Positions 1-12,200 of a stretch of DNA of 64,000 bases are shown piece after piece (the stretch's first letter is position 1; each line of letters starts with the position of its first letter). Below the pieces are notes generated by a model. It did not search any database. It was not told the DNA's origin and worked only from the letters and a program-made list of their open reading frames with translations. The stretch lies in NCBI GenBank assembly GCA_013398055.1, contig VZRS01002382.1, forward strand, positions 1 through 64,000. The letters run 5' to 3'. The DNA comes from Ifrita kowaldi (lineage: Eukaryota > Chordata > Aves > Passeriformes > Cinclosomatidae). A program made the position numbers and the translations under genes.

Positions 1-118
1 ATAGCATCTATTTATCACATACAGAAATTACGCTACACTTGCTGCGAGTTGTTATGTGTAGAAATACTTCCAATGATTCTCAGTGATTTACACTGATAGA
101 ATGTGTGTTTTCAACCAG

Positions 119-1933
119 AGTTAACAAGTTCATGGACCGTGAGGGCCGCAGGCCTCGAATCCTCGTTGCCAAGATGGGTCAGGATGGCCACGACAGAGGA
201 GCCAAAGTCATTGCTACAGGATTCGCAGACATCGGCTTTGACGTGGACATAGGTCCCCTCTTCCAGGTAGGACTGAGCGGCACCCAGAGCATTCCCGATG
301 CATCCCCTTCTCCCTGGAATGAGTGCTCAGCCCCCGGGCTGGGGCTGTGCCGTGTCCCACGCCCTGTTTGCCTGCAGACCCCTCGGGAGGTGGCGCAGCA
401 GGCGGTGGATGCTGACGTGCACTGTGTCGGGGTGAGCACGCTTGCCGCGGGGCACAAAACCCTGGTGCCTGAACTCATCAAGGAGCTCAACGCCCTGGGC
501 CGGCCCGACATCCTGGTCATGTGTGGAGGAGTCATCCCCCCTCAGGTACGGGGTAGCAGCATTTCCATCGAGCTAAGAGACTGATTTATCTCTTGTCTGT
601 GCTGTTTGAGCTGTTTGCTCTATTCTGTAATGTCAGAGCGTTGAAGGCTCCTCTGTACAGTCACCAGGGCCAGCACAGATCTGCAAGGTGGGGTCCCCCT
701 ATCTGATTTTTTGTACACCATGCCCTGGTTTAACTTAGAGTGTTTGTGGGATGGAGTATGCAGCTGCGTTGTGAAATGATGAGCCTCAGGGAGATGTTTT
801 TTATGCTCTGTTGTTTCCCATCATGAGTCTTTGCATATCACTGGTACAGGCTGGCTTCTGTCTTAAGAGACTGTATGATTTCCAGCAATAGCTGGGAAGA
901 GGCACAGCCAGAGACTAAGGCCTCTGGCAGGTCCCATCACCTGTAGGCTGCACATCTCACTCCCTGTTCAGCCTTTCCTCACCTTCCCCATCATCAGGCA
1001 GGTGTTGCCTCTCATTCCCTCTGCTTTCTCCTAAACTGTTGAGCAGTTTGTTGGGTTCCCTTTCAGTCAGATCTGTGCTTTCATCTTTAAATTTTCCTTA
1101 ACTCATCCACAATTTGCCTGTTTGTATCACCTTTAGGGTCACCCTCTGTCTCAAATGGTTTGAATTGATTTTGCACATAAATCTCCCATTATTCCCTTTT
1201 TCCACACCTCTCCCTTTTCTAGGCAGTTAAGTAAGTATTCAAGAATGGCAGACTTCTAAATTGAACAAACAAAATCCATAGTATTCTAGAAGACAATTTG
1301 TGTTCTGTCCAGTGTCTCTCAATGGGAGGCTACTACCATATGGTTGGAAAAGGTATAATATATCCTATATAGAAGAAAGAGAATACAGAACTGCTTTCTA
1401 AATATTTTTGAAATTTCAGGACAGTCATAAAATTAGATTAACTCTAGATTGCAAGAGACCACTGGCAGTCATCTGCTCCAAGCCCTTGTTTAAAGTAGTA
1501 TTTTCAAAACTGTTAGATCAAATTTAGATTAGGTTATTCAGGGTCACATCTAGTTGACTTTTGAATACTTTCCAAAGATTGACAGTAGTCTGATTCTAAA
1601 GAAATAAACTTGGATATTTTTTAGTATTTCTTTTCTACCTCCTAACTTCCACACTTTTCCCATTTCCTTGAAGCTGTGCTGCCTCTCTCTGGGATTTGGT
1701 GCTTTCTCAGGCCCAGCATAGAGGACAGAGCATGCATCAGTTATAAATCAATTATCAATTGTCTGTTTCTGTTAACTATAGATCTTAAATCTCTTTTCCA
1801 ACAGGATTATGACTTCCTGTATGAAGCCGGCGTTGCCAATGTATTTGGGCCAGGGACTCGTATTCCGAAAGCAGCTGTGCAAGTGTTGGATGATATTGAG
1901 AAGTGCCTGGAGAAGAGGCAGCAATCCATGTGA
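119..1933 (+). CDS. MMUT: Methylmalonyl-CoA mutase, C-terminal B12-binding domain (3' part of gene)
   Basis: Mitochondrial adenosylcobalamin enzyme that converts L-methylmalonyl-CoA to succinyl-CoA in propionate breakdown. Three exons are visible: 119-266 (starts one base before a codon, after TTTTCAACCAG), 378-545 and 1805-1933, ending in TGA. All have GT/AG borders and joined phases, giving 147 codons that match the end of the roughly 750-residue vertebrate protein. The three cobalamin-binding signatures are present: DGHDRG at 183-200 with the cobalt-ligand histidine at 189-191, STL at 435-443, and CGG in the stretch MCGGVIPPQ before 545. The protein ends in CLEKRQQSM. The catalytic barrel and mitochondrial presequence lie left of the window. 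Nothing looks broken, so this is a normal functional gene end. The first intron (267-377) is very short; see findings. Confidence 0.97.
546..1804 (+). other. MMUT penultimate intron
   Basis: Intron of 1259 bp between the last two MMUT coding exons, from GTACGG to a pyrimidine-poor TTCCAACAG acceptor. I see no repeat, RNA gene or conserved coding stretch inside it. Confidence 0.85.
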
Positions 1934-2518
1934 CTCTGAAATGTCACAACTCAGCAGCCTTACACTGACCACTTGATTGTCAGCAAGAGATGGCCAACCA
2001 CAAACCTCTGCTCCCACTGCCCCCTGGCCTCATGTTTTGTGCTTTCTAAGAAAGTTCTAAACTCTCTGCTTGTTCTATTTGAGGATTATTTATATAGGTA
2101 CCCACAAGAAAATTTTATCTCTAGAACTATGACTTCAGGAAGTGAAGGGAATTCAAATAAGTGTGTTTGGGGTTTTTTTTCCAGATATACTGATAAATGA
2201 AATAACTGCTGCAGCTCTTTGGTTGGTCTCTTTTGCCTGATCTCTTTTGCATGCAGAGAACTTGTTTTGAATTTTTTTGGCAGTTATAGTAGACCTAGAA
2301 GTCTTCAGGCAAGATCACTTGTTCAGCAGAGATGTGATTGAATCCAGCAGCACTTTGATTTGAGAAATGGTGGCTCAGCATACAGGGAAGGGCAGTGATG
2401 GGCACAGAGCACAGTTGCTCCTATACAGCTACTGCCATGTACAGCATTTGTATCTTATTAAGCCATGAAATTCAAAAATTATGGTTTATCTACCTATAGG
2501 TTTATAAAGAGAGTTAAG

Positions 2519-2690
2519 TTGTGGCTGCCCCATCCCTGGAAGTATCCAAGGCCAGGTTGGACAGGGCTTGGAGCAACCTGGGATAGTGGAAGGTGTCCCT
2601 GCCCATGGCAGGGGGTTGGAACGAGATGGTCTTTCATGTCTCTTCCAACCCAAACCACTCTGTGATTCTGTGTTTCTGTGATTCTATGAA
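2519..2690 (+). mobile_element. CR1 LINE 3' end fragment
   Basis: Reads GGGGCTTGGAGCAACCTGGG-like CR1 text (here with ACAGGGCTTGG), then CCCTGCCCATGGCAGGG, CCTTCCAACCCAAACCACTC-like text and the tail TGATTCTGTG...TGATTCTATGA. Sense strand is plus. It is 5'-truncated and non-coding. Confidence 0.93.
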
Positions 2691-4797
2691 GTTGTTCATC
2701 AAACAGTTTGTGTTTTACATTCATGAGCAGCAAAACTCTCTCTGTTATGTGCATGAGAGAAGAACCCAAGACAAAGTTTAAGTGATTTTTCCAGTTGCAC
2801 ATTATTGCTGACAAAGTAAGGGGGTGGAATCCAAGCCTTTGCAGTGTTATCCTCATGTTCTTAACTTCTGGAATAATGACCTCTCTCAAATAATTGATCT
2901 TTGTTCTGAAGTGAGTCACATTTAATTTTACAGATGGAAAACTGACCATTAACAGAAATTTTCTATAAAAATTCTGTAAGTTATTCTTATCCCTTAATAG
3001 GCAGAAACTCCCTAGAAGCTTGTTCAAAGTAAGGCATTGAATTCCAATTTCTTTTAGTACAAATTAGAGTTTTAGTTGTGTTATCTAATTTTTTATTATA
3101 TCATCCAGGTAGGAAGCTCCATTCATCCTCAATGCAAAGAAAGAAGTCAAAGGTGGCTTGCTCAGGTTGGGTGTCTGCATTGTAAACTTCCTCAGCGTGA
3201 TGAGAAAACTAATGTGTGAGAGGTCTGATTTGTTGGACTTTTTGGATTAAATATTTGTTTGTATTGGAGTTTTTAGATTAAATGTTTGTATTGAGGTGGT
3301 TGCACTGGTGATTGCAAACATGAGGTGCCCAGACTCACTCCTGAACTCAGTGTTTGCATCCTGCTTCCATCTCTGAAAAGACAGCACAGTCCAGGGCTGG
3401 GTAGGAAACACCATGGAATTAGAATCATAATTTGACCATAAATTACCTTCTCAAAACTTAAACAACCAAACATACTAGTTCCCTGACAGTAATGCTATAT
3501 TTGCTTTCCTGGTTCTTTGGTCAAGGGCAGCGCTGCCTTTTAAATTTACCATAAATAACATAAAACCATCTAAAATTCAGAGTTTCTACTGGGAAAGTTA
3601 AGATTTGCTTCTTACTGAGTCTGAAAAATGAAAAATCATACTTGATACACAAACACCTGGACTTTGATTTTTAAAAATTAAGTACATAAACAGTTAATAA
3701 TAATCAGGCTATTAAAGCATTGTACTTAAACATGAACAGTAAACATCTTTGGGGCTTACAGAGTTTTTTCTGCTGTAGAGTGGCATATTTTTCATGTCAC
3801 ATACATTTTAAAAGCATTTTCAAATGGATGTGGACCTGTTCTGCTCCTAAATTTCTCACAGTGGAAGCTTCAATTGCATTACATTTTTATCATGGATGTC
3901 ACTGTTCCAGTCACTGATCTGCAAGCAGCAGATGGGAATATTTATTTTACTCTTTATTTTGCACATCAAGAAATTGAGCAAGTAAAAGCAAAATCTCTGA
4001 GGAGGTTATTGAAATACAGCCTCATTTACCTGTCAGGTTATTTTTGAAAATGAAAAAATACTGATAGTTGACTTTTACAGGAAGAAACTTCCTGTATTCC
4101 TGTAAAGCTCCATAAAGCTCTCCTGCCTCTTCCCTACTTCCCATATATTTTTTTTCAGCTTCCACATGCTCCCCTCTCTGTCACTGGTGTTTTCTCCTGC
4201 TCCCCCCACTTCCTCTTCTCTGATTTTCCAGTCCACGGGCTGTTGTTTTTCAGAGGATGCTTCACCTTACCACACTTGGGAGAGAAGGCTGAGCTCGTTC
4301 CATATGGACCATCTGTGAGTGACAACCCAGGACAAGATAATGTCCTGGAGGCCAACTTAATTTAGGAATTTTTCACAAATTTTTAAAAATCAAGCTAGTT
4401 TAATCTAGTGGAATATTTATGAGAGTTGGCAACACTGTCAGTGCAGGATTTCATGGGATTTCCTTATTGTTTCCTAACCCCCGATTTAGGAATTAATTTG
4501 GGCCTTAATCTGTGTTGCAGCTCCTGCCTCATTTTCTGTGCTTTTGTTACCCAGACTCTGCCGTAACTGGAATTCTCAGAGCCACAGAACTCTTTAAACC
4601 TATTTGTAACCCTACACTTGACCTTAGCCATAATTTATAGAATTAAAATAATTATTCGGGTTTGAGAGTAACAAAAGTTTTCAAGAGCTCAGAGTCCATT
4701 TGCTGTTGGTTTAGGTTGTTTAAAATCTGGGCCAAATCTGCTGGTGCCTTAACTCTTCTTGTTTTCACCAAGCCTAGTGCTAAGGTTTGGTGAAGAT

Positions 4798-4903
4798 TCC
4801 ACTTGGAAGGTGTCCCTGCCCATGGCAGGGACATGATGAGTCCATGGTGGGACTGGATGAGCTTCAAGTACCTCCCAGCCCAAAGTATCCTGTGATTCTG
4901 TGT
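4798..4903 (+). mobile_element. CR1 LINE 3' end fragment, diverged
   Basis: Contains TGGAAGGTGTCCCTGCCCATGGCAGGG and ends CCTGTGATTCTGTG, in sense orientation on plus. The middle is more diverged than in the other copies. Confidence 0.72.
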
Positions 4904-5261
4904 GGTCAGGGGAAGCTAGAACTGCTGCAGCTGCCAAGCCATATTTTGTAAAACATTTCAAATCCTAAATATAGGTGTTTATGTCCTTTAAAATCATGAA
5001 CAGTAAGTCTGAGAGAGAGATATTTAAGCTGTAGGAGCTCATCATTCCCACCTCAGAACCTCTTTGGTTAAACCTGGTGTTATGGTTGTGCTGAATCAGC
5101 AAACTCTGTTCTCAGTTGCAGTCATGTCAGTGCCCCAGCCAGGGGGGAATCTGGGATCTCAGGAGCTTCCCATGGAAGCCATGAGAGCCAGGACTGCATC
5201 TGCAGGGTGACACTGCTAGGAAGGTTACCTGGGGAATGCCTTGTGTCATCCTATACAGAGA

Positions 5262-5437
5262 AAGGGTGGTAAAGCACTGGGACAGGCTGCCCAGGGAAGT
5301 GATGGAGTCACCATCCCTGGAAGTGTCCAGAAAATGTGTGGCTGTGGCACTTGAGCACGTGGTTTAGTGGTGAACATGGTGGTGGTGCTGGGCTGATGGT
5401 TGGACTTGATTTTAAAGGTCTTTTCCAACCTTAACAA
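5262..5437 (+). mobile_element. CR1 LINE 3' end fragment, second subfamily type
   Basis: Shows GGACAGGCTGCCCAGGGAAG, GATGGAGTCACCATCCCTGG and GGTTGGACTTGAT...AAAGGTCTTTTCCAACCTTAA, the signature of the subfamily that lacks the CCATGGCAGG segment. Sense on plus, truncated at both ends. Confidence 0.88.
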
Positions 5438-6210
5438 TTACAATCCTAAAATGCTCCGACAGCTTCCGCAACAGAAGAGCTGTTGTACCTCAGCCAGCAA
5501 CAGCCCAAGTGCAGAGTTCCTCCTGCTGAGAGCTTCCTTCCCTTCCCACTGTGCCATTTGGGATACACAGAAGGCATCCTTCACTGACTGCCACATTCCC
5601 ACCAAACCCCATCCGACCAAGGCTGCTCAGCTCCTTGGACTTGTTTGGAGGAGTTGGAGCCACACCTCTGAAAGAGCAAGGAGCCAGAGATCTCTACATC
5701 ATTTTGGGAGCAGTCACATTCTCACCTTTTCCTGGCAGTGAACATTTCTTGCTCCCCATATGGTTTTCAGTCTGTATTGCTGGAAAACTACACACTCAGC
5801 TGTGTTTATTTGGTAACACTGTGTGCAACCTATGGTTTTCTCTGATGGCTTTCGACTGGTAGAGCCAAGAGTTGGCAGATAGATTGCATTAAAAAATCAA
5901 AAGTATAGGAAAAAAACCCCACAAAAATAATAAATCTCCTTTTACCTGAAAATAAGTTTAATTTACATGATTTTATGTTTGGTACATAAATCTATTCCCT
6001 CTAAAGTGGAATTTCTTGGGGAAAAAATAGATTTTTTTCCTTTTTTTGCTGTGAGGCTTAAAGACAATATTTGAGAGTTGCTTAAAAAGATATACTTAAA
6101 CCTGTACTGACATAAGATATGCAGTGACAACCTCATTCGTTGCATCTCTGCTCCTTTGGACCTGGGAGCGAGGCCAGGTTTGACCTGTGCTGTGAACTCC
6201 TGGCTGCATT

Positions 6211-9200
6211 TCAGGGAGCTGCAGCTGCCGGGTTCTCCACCCTGGCCGCCGCAGAGAGACGGACGTTGTCCCTCCCGCTCCACATGGTGGACACGGGATG
6301 CTCCACGGAGTTGTCGGAGCTGAAGTAGTGAACCCTCCAGCCACAGCAGCACTGCAGCTTCCTAACCTCGCAGCGGAAAGTCTTGCTGAAGACGTAGTAA
6401 ATGAAAGGGTTGTAGGCTGTGGAGGACTTGGCAAACAGGCAGGGCAGCAGCGTCACCACGGGCTGCAGGGAGTCGCTGGAGTTAAAGATGGACCAGAAGC
6501 TGGCGGCTGCATAGGGAGTCCAGGAGCTCAGGAAGCCCACTGAGATGAGCACGGCCATCTGCAAGGGAACACAGGGCGGCTGTTTGCAGCTGGCATGGAC
6601 AGGGTTGGATATTCTGGCACATGAGGTGTGGGTGGGACCACACCTGAACCTGCAACACCTGAAGCTGTGCTTGCTGGGCCCTCATGACAAGAGAGACATT
6701 GAGGGGCTGGAGCGTGTCCAGAGAAGGGAACGGAGCTGGGGAAGCGTCTGGGGCACAAGTCTGGTGAGGAGCAGCTGAGGGAGCTGGGGGTCTCAGCCTG
6801 GAGAAAAGGAGGCTCAGGGGGGAACCTTCTGGCTCTGCACAACTCCCTGACAGGAGGGCACAGCCAGGTGGGGATCGGGCTCTGCTTCCAGTTTAAAAAT
6901 GAAAGGACAAGAGGAAATGTCTTCAGGTTGCACCAGCGATGCCTGAGATGGCCACCTAAAAACAGAGACTAGACAAGAATAAGGGAATAAAGGTAGGTAT
7001 TTATTTGAAGGGCTTTCAAAGGTACACCTTGGGCAGGCCAAAGGCTACACCTAAAATGGACCCCGGGTCACGAGTTCTTCACACTTTTATAAGTTTGGTT
7101 CATTTGCATATTAGGGTTAATTGTCCAATTATAACTTCAGTTCATTATGTAATTACCCCAAGTTTGCCCCCCCGCCCCCTTCAGAGGCTCTTAGTTTACA
7201 CATTTTGGAGCCTGGTGTCCTTGAGGTGGAAACCTAGAGAGGTTTGTTATGTCTAACCAGCATAAGAGAACAGCAGCTGACAGGCCACAAGAAACTTCAG
7301 AGTTACACACTAGGCAGTGCAGGATTTGAAAAACAAAAAAGTTAAAACCTAAGGCATCACCAGGGGACGTTTAGATTGGTTATTAGGAAGCATGTCTTCA
7401 CTAGAAGGGTTGTCAGTCATTGGGATAGGCTGCCCAGGGCAGTGGTGGATTCACTATCCCTAGCAGTATTAAAAAAAAAGTGTAGCTGTGGTGATTAGGG
7501 GCACGGTTAAGTGGTGGACCTGTCAGTGCTGAATTAATGGTTGGACTTGATGATCTTAAAGACCTTTTCCAACCTTAATGATTCAGTGAGTTTATGAATG
7601 GCCTCTAGAAAGCTTGGATCAATTCTGCTTTTCCACAAGAAATGCACAACTGAAGTGCATATCTGAAAAAAAAGTTAATAAAAATAATAGTAATAATAAT
7701 AATAAAATAACATTTAATATTTATGTATTAAAATCCTGTTTCCGTACAGAATTCCTGTGTAGCTCTCTGTAATTCCATGATTCTGTGAGCTGTGCATGAG
7801 CAGAGCCAGCTCTGTACCAGCTCCCGATTACTGCACACTCTTCCCATCACAGGGATAACTCACCAGGGTCAGCTTCTTCTCCAGCTTGGCCGCATTAGGG
7901 ATCCTGTCAATATTCTGGATCTCTTGGTATGCTTTATGAACCTTCCAGGCAATCCCCAAGTAACAGGCAACGATGGTGAGTGCAGGCAGGACTGTGCACA
8001 GGAGGAACATGCTCAGGACGAACGAAAAGCCATTGGGGGAGTTGTGGAACTTGCTCCAGGCTATGGTACAAGAGATGCCAAAGGGCTCAGGGCCGTAGTA
8101 GCCCCAGCCCAGCAAGGGCAGGATGGCCCAGAGCAAGGAGTAGAGCCAGATGAAAGCGATCAGGATGCAGACGGTGCTCTTGGTGATTTTGTTACCTGCA
8201 AGAAAGAGGAAGAGCAAGTGTAAATGGATCCCACCCCAGCCACATGGGGTTTTGCCATAACTTCTCCTCAACCAGAAGGATGGTGGCTACAGATACACCT
8301 GGGCTGCTGCTGCAGTTCCCTAACCTTTGGGCTTCTAGAGGAACAGTGTCAGTGGGGTGGGTGAGACCTGAACACAGCTCTCAGTACTCATCTAGAGCTT
8401 TGTAAGGCAGGAAGATTTACAAGATCAGTTTCACCTCAAATGTGCTGTGGTCCCAGCCCAGGAATGCCAGAAGAATATTCCTTCCTTTCAAATTCCAGTG
8501 TATCTGCTTGGATACAAGTAGGAAGGGAAGGAAGTCTGGTCCAGGAAAACATTTGTGTTCTCCATTCTCAGGTAATTTCAGTTGGCAAAACTGAGAAGTG
8601 AAAAACCTCACTGTTTAACAAAGAATTTAATCAGATCCTTCTGGGAACACCAGGATTTGATAATGCATTGAAATTGAGGCTTATTCTGCTGTTACTGACC
8701 TGATATTCCATGCCATATTCCACGAAGCACCTCCCTGAGCAGCCCGGCCCAAACACAGCACCACCAGGTGACCAGAGTGGTGATTCACTCACCATTGGAT
8801 TTGGATGAGTTGGTGACGAGGAATCGGATCACGGCCATGGCACACAGGGTCATCATGCTGCAGACCCCGAACAGGAAACCCATCAGGGCATAGTAAACAC
8901 AGGAGGCATCTCCCCCCAGCCAGGCGTGGTTCCAGGCGGAGGCGATGGCCAGCGGGTACATGCTGAGGGCCATCCCAATGTCTGCCACTGCCAAGTTCAC
9001 TGTGAGCAGCTCGGGTGACTTCAGCAGGGAAGAGCGTTTCACAGCCGTGGCAAGGACAGCTGAATTCCCAAGGATTGTCAGGATGGCTGAAAGGGAAGGG
9101 TCAGCACAGACAAGAGTATCACACAGTTAACACACCTGTGAAACCCACTGCAAGTACATGAAGTGCCTGAGAGAGAGAGAGAGAGAGAGAGTGCCTACGA

Positions 9201-12200
9201 GAGAGCTGAGGAGGGACTTCTTGCAAGGTTATGTAGTGATAGGACAAGGGGGAATGGCTTCAAACTGAAAGAGAGCAGGTTTACATTAGATATGAAGGAG
9301 AAATTCTTCTCTGTGATGGTGGTGAGATCCTGGCAAAGTTGGCCCAGAGAAGCTGTGGCTGCTCCATCCCTGGAATTGTTCAAGGCCAGGCTGGATGGGG
9401 CTTGGAGCAACCTGGGATAGTGGAAGGTGTCCCTGCCCATGGCAGGGTTGGAATGTCCTGTCTCTGTTTGCCCATGCAAAAAGTCACTTTCTGTCTTTTT
9501 TATAAGCCCCCTTTAAGTACTGGAAGGCCACAATGAGGTCTCGCTGTAGCCTTTTCCAGGGAGAACCCCCAGCTCTCCCAGCCTGTCTCCAGAGCAAAGG
9601 GGCTGCAGCCCTCAGAGCATCTCTGTGGCCTCCTCTGGACCCACTCTAGCAGGTCCAGATATTTCTTGTGCTGAGAAAAAATATCCTCATTTCTCCTTCC
9701 TGCTGAAGTACTCCAGCTGTCCCACCTGCCTGTCCCCCCCTCTCATCTGGTGCCCTGCACTTCCCAAAGCCTCCCCTCTGTGTGACTTCTCTCATCTCGC
9801 ACTGGAGCCCCAGCACTGACTCTGAGCTGCCTCAGTGCTGGGCATGTGCTGGCTGGGCAGCTCAGGGTCCTTGCTGATCCCTGAGAATTAGTGTGACTGT
9901 TCTGGTGGTCTCTGAGAGCAGTGGAACCTTGGGAATTGTTTAGGCAGGGGCGTGCAACAGGACCCAGAGCTTGCTTTGCAAAAGGACCTGTCAGACGTAC
10001 ATTATTCAGGCATCCCACAGGACTTCAAAGTGCTGGTGACAGCAGTGTCAGAAGTACATGCACCAAACAACTCATTTTCTCTCTTCTTTCAAGTGAACAT
10101 GCTGCTGGAGCAGCATTTTGATCAAAGGTTTTCCTGTGAAGTTGTCCTCTAAAGTCAGATGTGAAAGAGGGAGACAGAAAAAGATTCTGTCATGCTCCCT
10201 TGTGGCTGTGAGTGCAGGAAGGTTGCACGGGCTCACAGGTACCACTTAAAGTGCCCACAGAGGGGTTAACAGAGGCATGTGCAGCAAAATGGAATAAATA
10301 TATTGGCAAAAGTACAAAAAACCACAGAGGTGTCAAGAGAAGACTTAACCAAAATGGGGACACAAATTTGAGACCCCACGTCCCTCATTCATTCACTTCT
10401 GACCACACACGTTCACTTGCCACCTCTGGATGCACTTGAAGAGCTCCCCGAGCTCTCAGGATCTCTGTGGCTGCACACACAGGATGATGCCCACGGGGGC
10501 TTGGCCGTGTGCTTACAGAGCAACCCGTGGCTGGGTGGGCAGAGCACTCTCCACAGGCTGGGACATGGAATCATGGAATCATAGAAACCTTTGGGTTGGG
10601 AAAGACCTCTACAATCATTTGGTCCAACCATTCCCCAGCACTGACCAGGTCACCTCTAAACCACGTCCTCAAGTGCCACATCCACACAGCTTTTAAATCC
10701 TCCCAGGGATGGTGACTCCACCACTGCTCTGGGCAGCCTGTTCCAATGCATCACAACCCTTTCCATGAAGGAATGTTTTCTAATATCCAATCTAAACCTG
10801 CCCTGGTGCAACTTGAAGCCATTTCTTCTTGTCCTGTTACTTGTTATTTGGGAGAAGAGGCTGACCCCCACCTGGCTGCCCCCTCCTGTCAGGGACTTTT
10901 GCAGAGCCAGAAGGTTCCCCCTGAGCCTCATTTTCTGAGCCCCCCCCAGCTCCCTCAGCTGCTCCTCACCAGACTTGTGCTCCAGCACCTTTCCCAGCTC
11001 CATTCCCTTCTCTGGACTCACTCTAGCCCCTCATTCTGTTTCCTGCGGTGAGGTTCCCAAAATGGAACATCCGCAGGCTTCAGGAGGAAAATGAACTCAG
11101 TTCACTTTCTTCTGTAAGAGCCCAACAAGAGGTAGGAAGCAGCTCTGTCATCAGAGGTGACATCCAGGCCCAGCCTCTCTTTTACCTTGACAGAAGCTCT
11201 TCCCATCCATCCCACAGGACAGAACTGTCACTGTGGGGCAGTAATCAAATAGCTGGTGATGAGTGCTGCAGCCCATGCCCTGGCCTTGTTCCTAATAAAA
11301 ACATCATTCCAGGGCACAAAACTGCAGCCCCAGTGAGGTGGCAGAGCTATGGATAAATACAATACCTGTTTCCAACTCAGCTTACTGCTTTATTTCTGAA
11401 AGTCCCTGCAGGATGCAGTGAACCTGGCTGCCACACAGGGCTCTGGATCCAATGCTGGAAGCTGCGCCTGGAGTTCCAGTGCCTAAAAGTGCTTTAGGAG
11501 AGGTGTGAGACTGCAGCATGGTGGCACACGAGCAAGGTCAGCAAGTGGAGTTCCAGCCTCCAGCCCTTTTTTGCTGCCCCTTCCCATTGCCTCAACTGCA
11601 TCTATGCATTTACATTTCTCAGAAAAGGGACCTGGCACCCTGACTTGAAAAAGCCCTTGGTTGCTTTGTAAACAGGGATTTTCTCACCCTGAGTTGTGCT
11701 CTGCTGTGCAGAACAAGGGCAAATTTGAAGTGGCTAAAGCCCAGCACTGCTGCCCAGAGCCTCGGTATTAAAACTTCAAAATATAGGCTTGTCCTTGCTA
11801 TCTCAGCCAGGGTTTGCACGTGAGCTGAAGGAAGGAATCTTAGCAAAAATTCAGGTGGGAAGCATGCCTAAACAAGTTCCACTCCTCTCCAAATCCACAA
11901 GGGTAGAAAACAAATGCCTGTGTACATGCAAGAAAGAGACAAAGAAGAAAATACTTAACTGAAGCCGTGGGCTGGCAGCTATCCCCACTTGTATTTAATT
12001 TTCAATCTGCCTGCAGCAGGGCAAACAGGCTGCTCCAAAACCCAGAACTGCTATCTGGAAACACTTTGCTGTTTTGCAACAGTTCATCCTACCAAGACAC
12101 AGCAGAATGACACTTCCCCCCACCAAGGGTCAGCCCAGAGCTGCTTTCCCCTGACCAGTCCCATGGAGTGAGCTGCCCTGGTTCAGCTCTCAGGGCTGAG

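Larger units (their letters stand above)
1934..6210. other. Convergent intergenic region between MMUT and the opsin gene
   Basis: It holds the 3' untranslated parts of two genes that face each other, and three short CR1 copies listed separately. I could not pick a convincing canonical AATAAA for MMUT within the first 300 bases after the stop. The short open frames here are not supported by codon pattern or splice signals. Confidence 0.7.

Noticed and set aside
105..584. 159-codon frame as one MMUT exon
   Set aside because: It reads through an acceptor at 118, a 111-bp intron with good borders and a donor at 546; the known protein lacks the insert.
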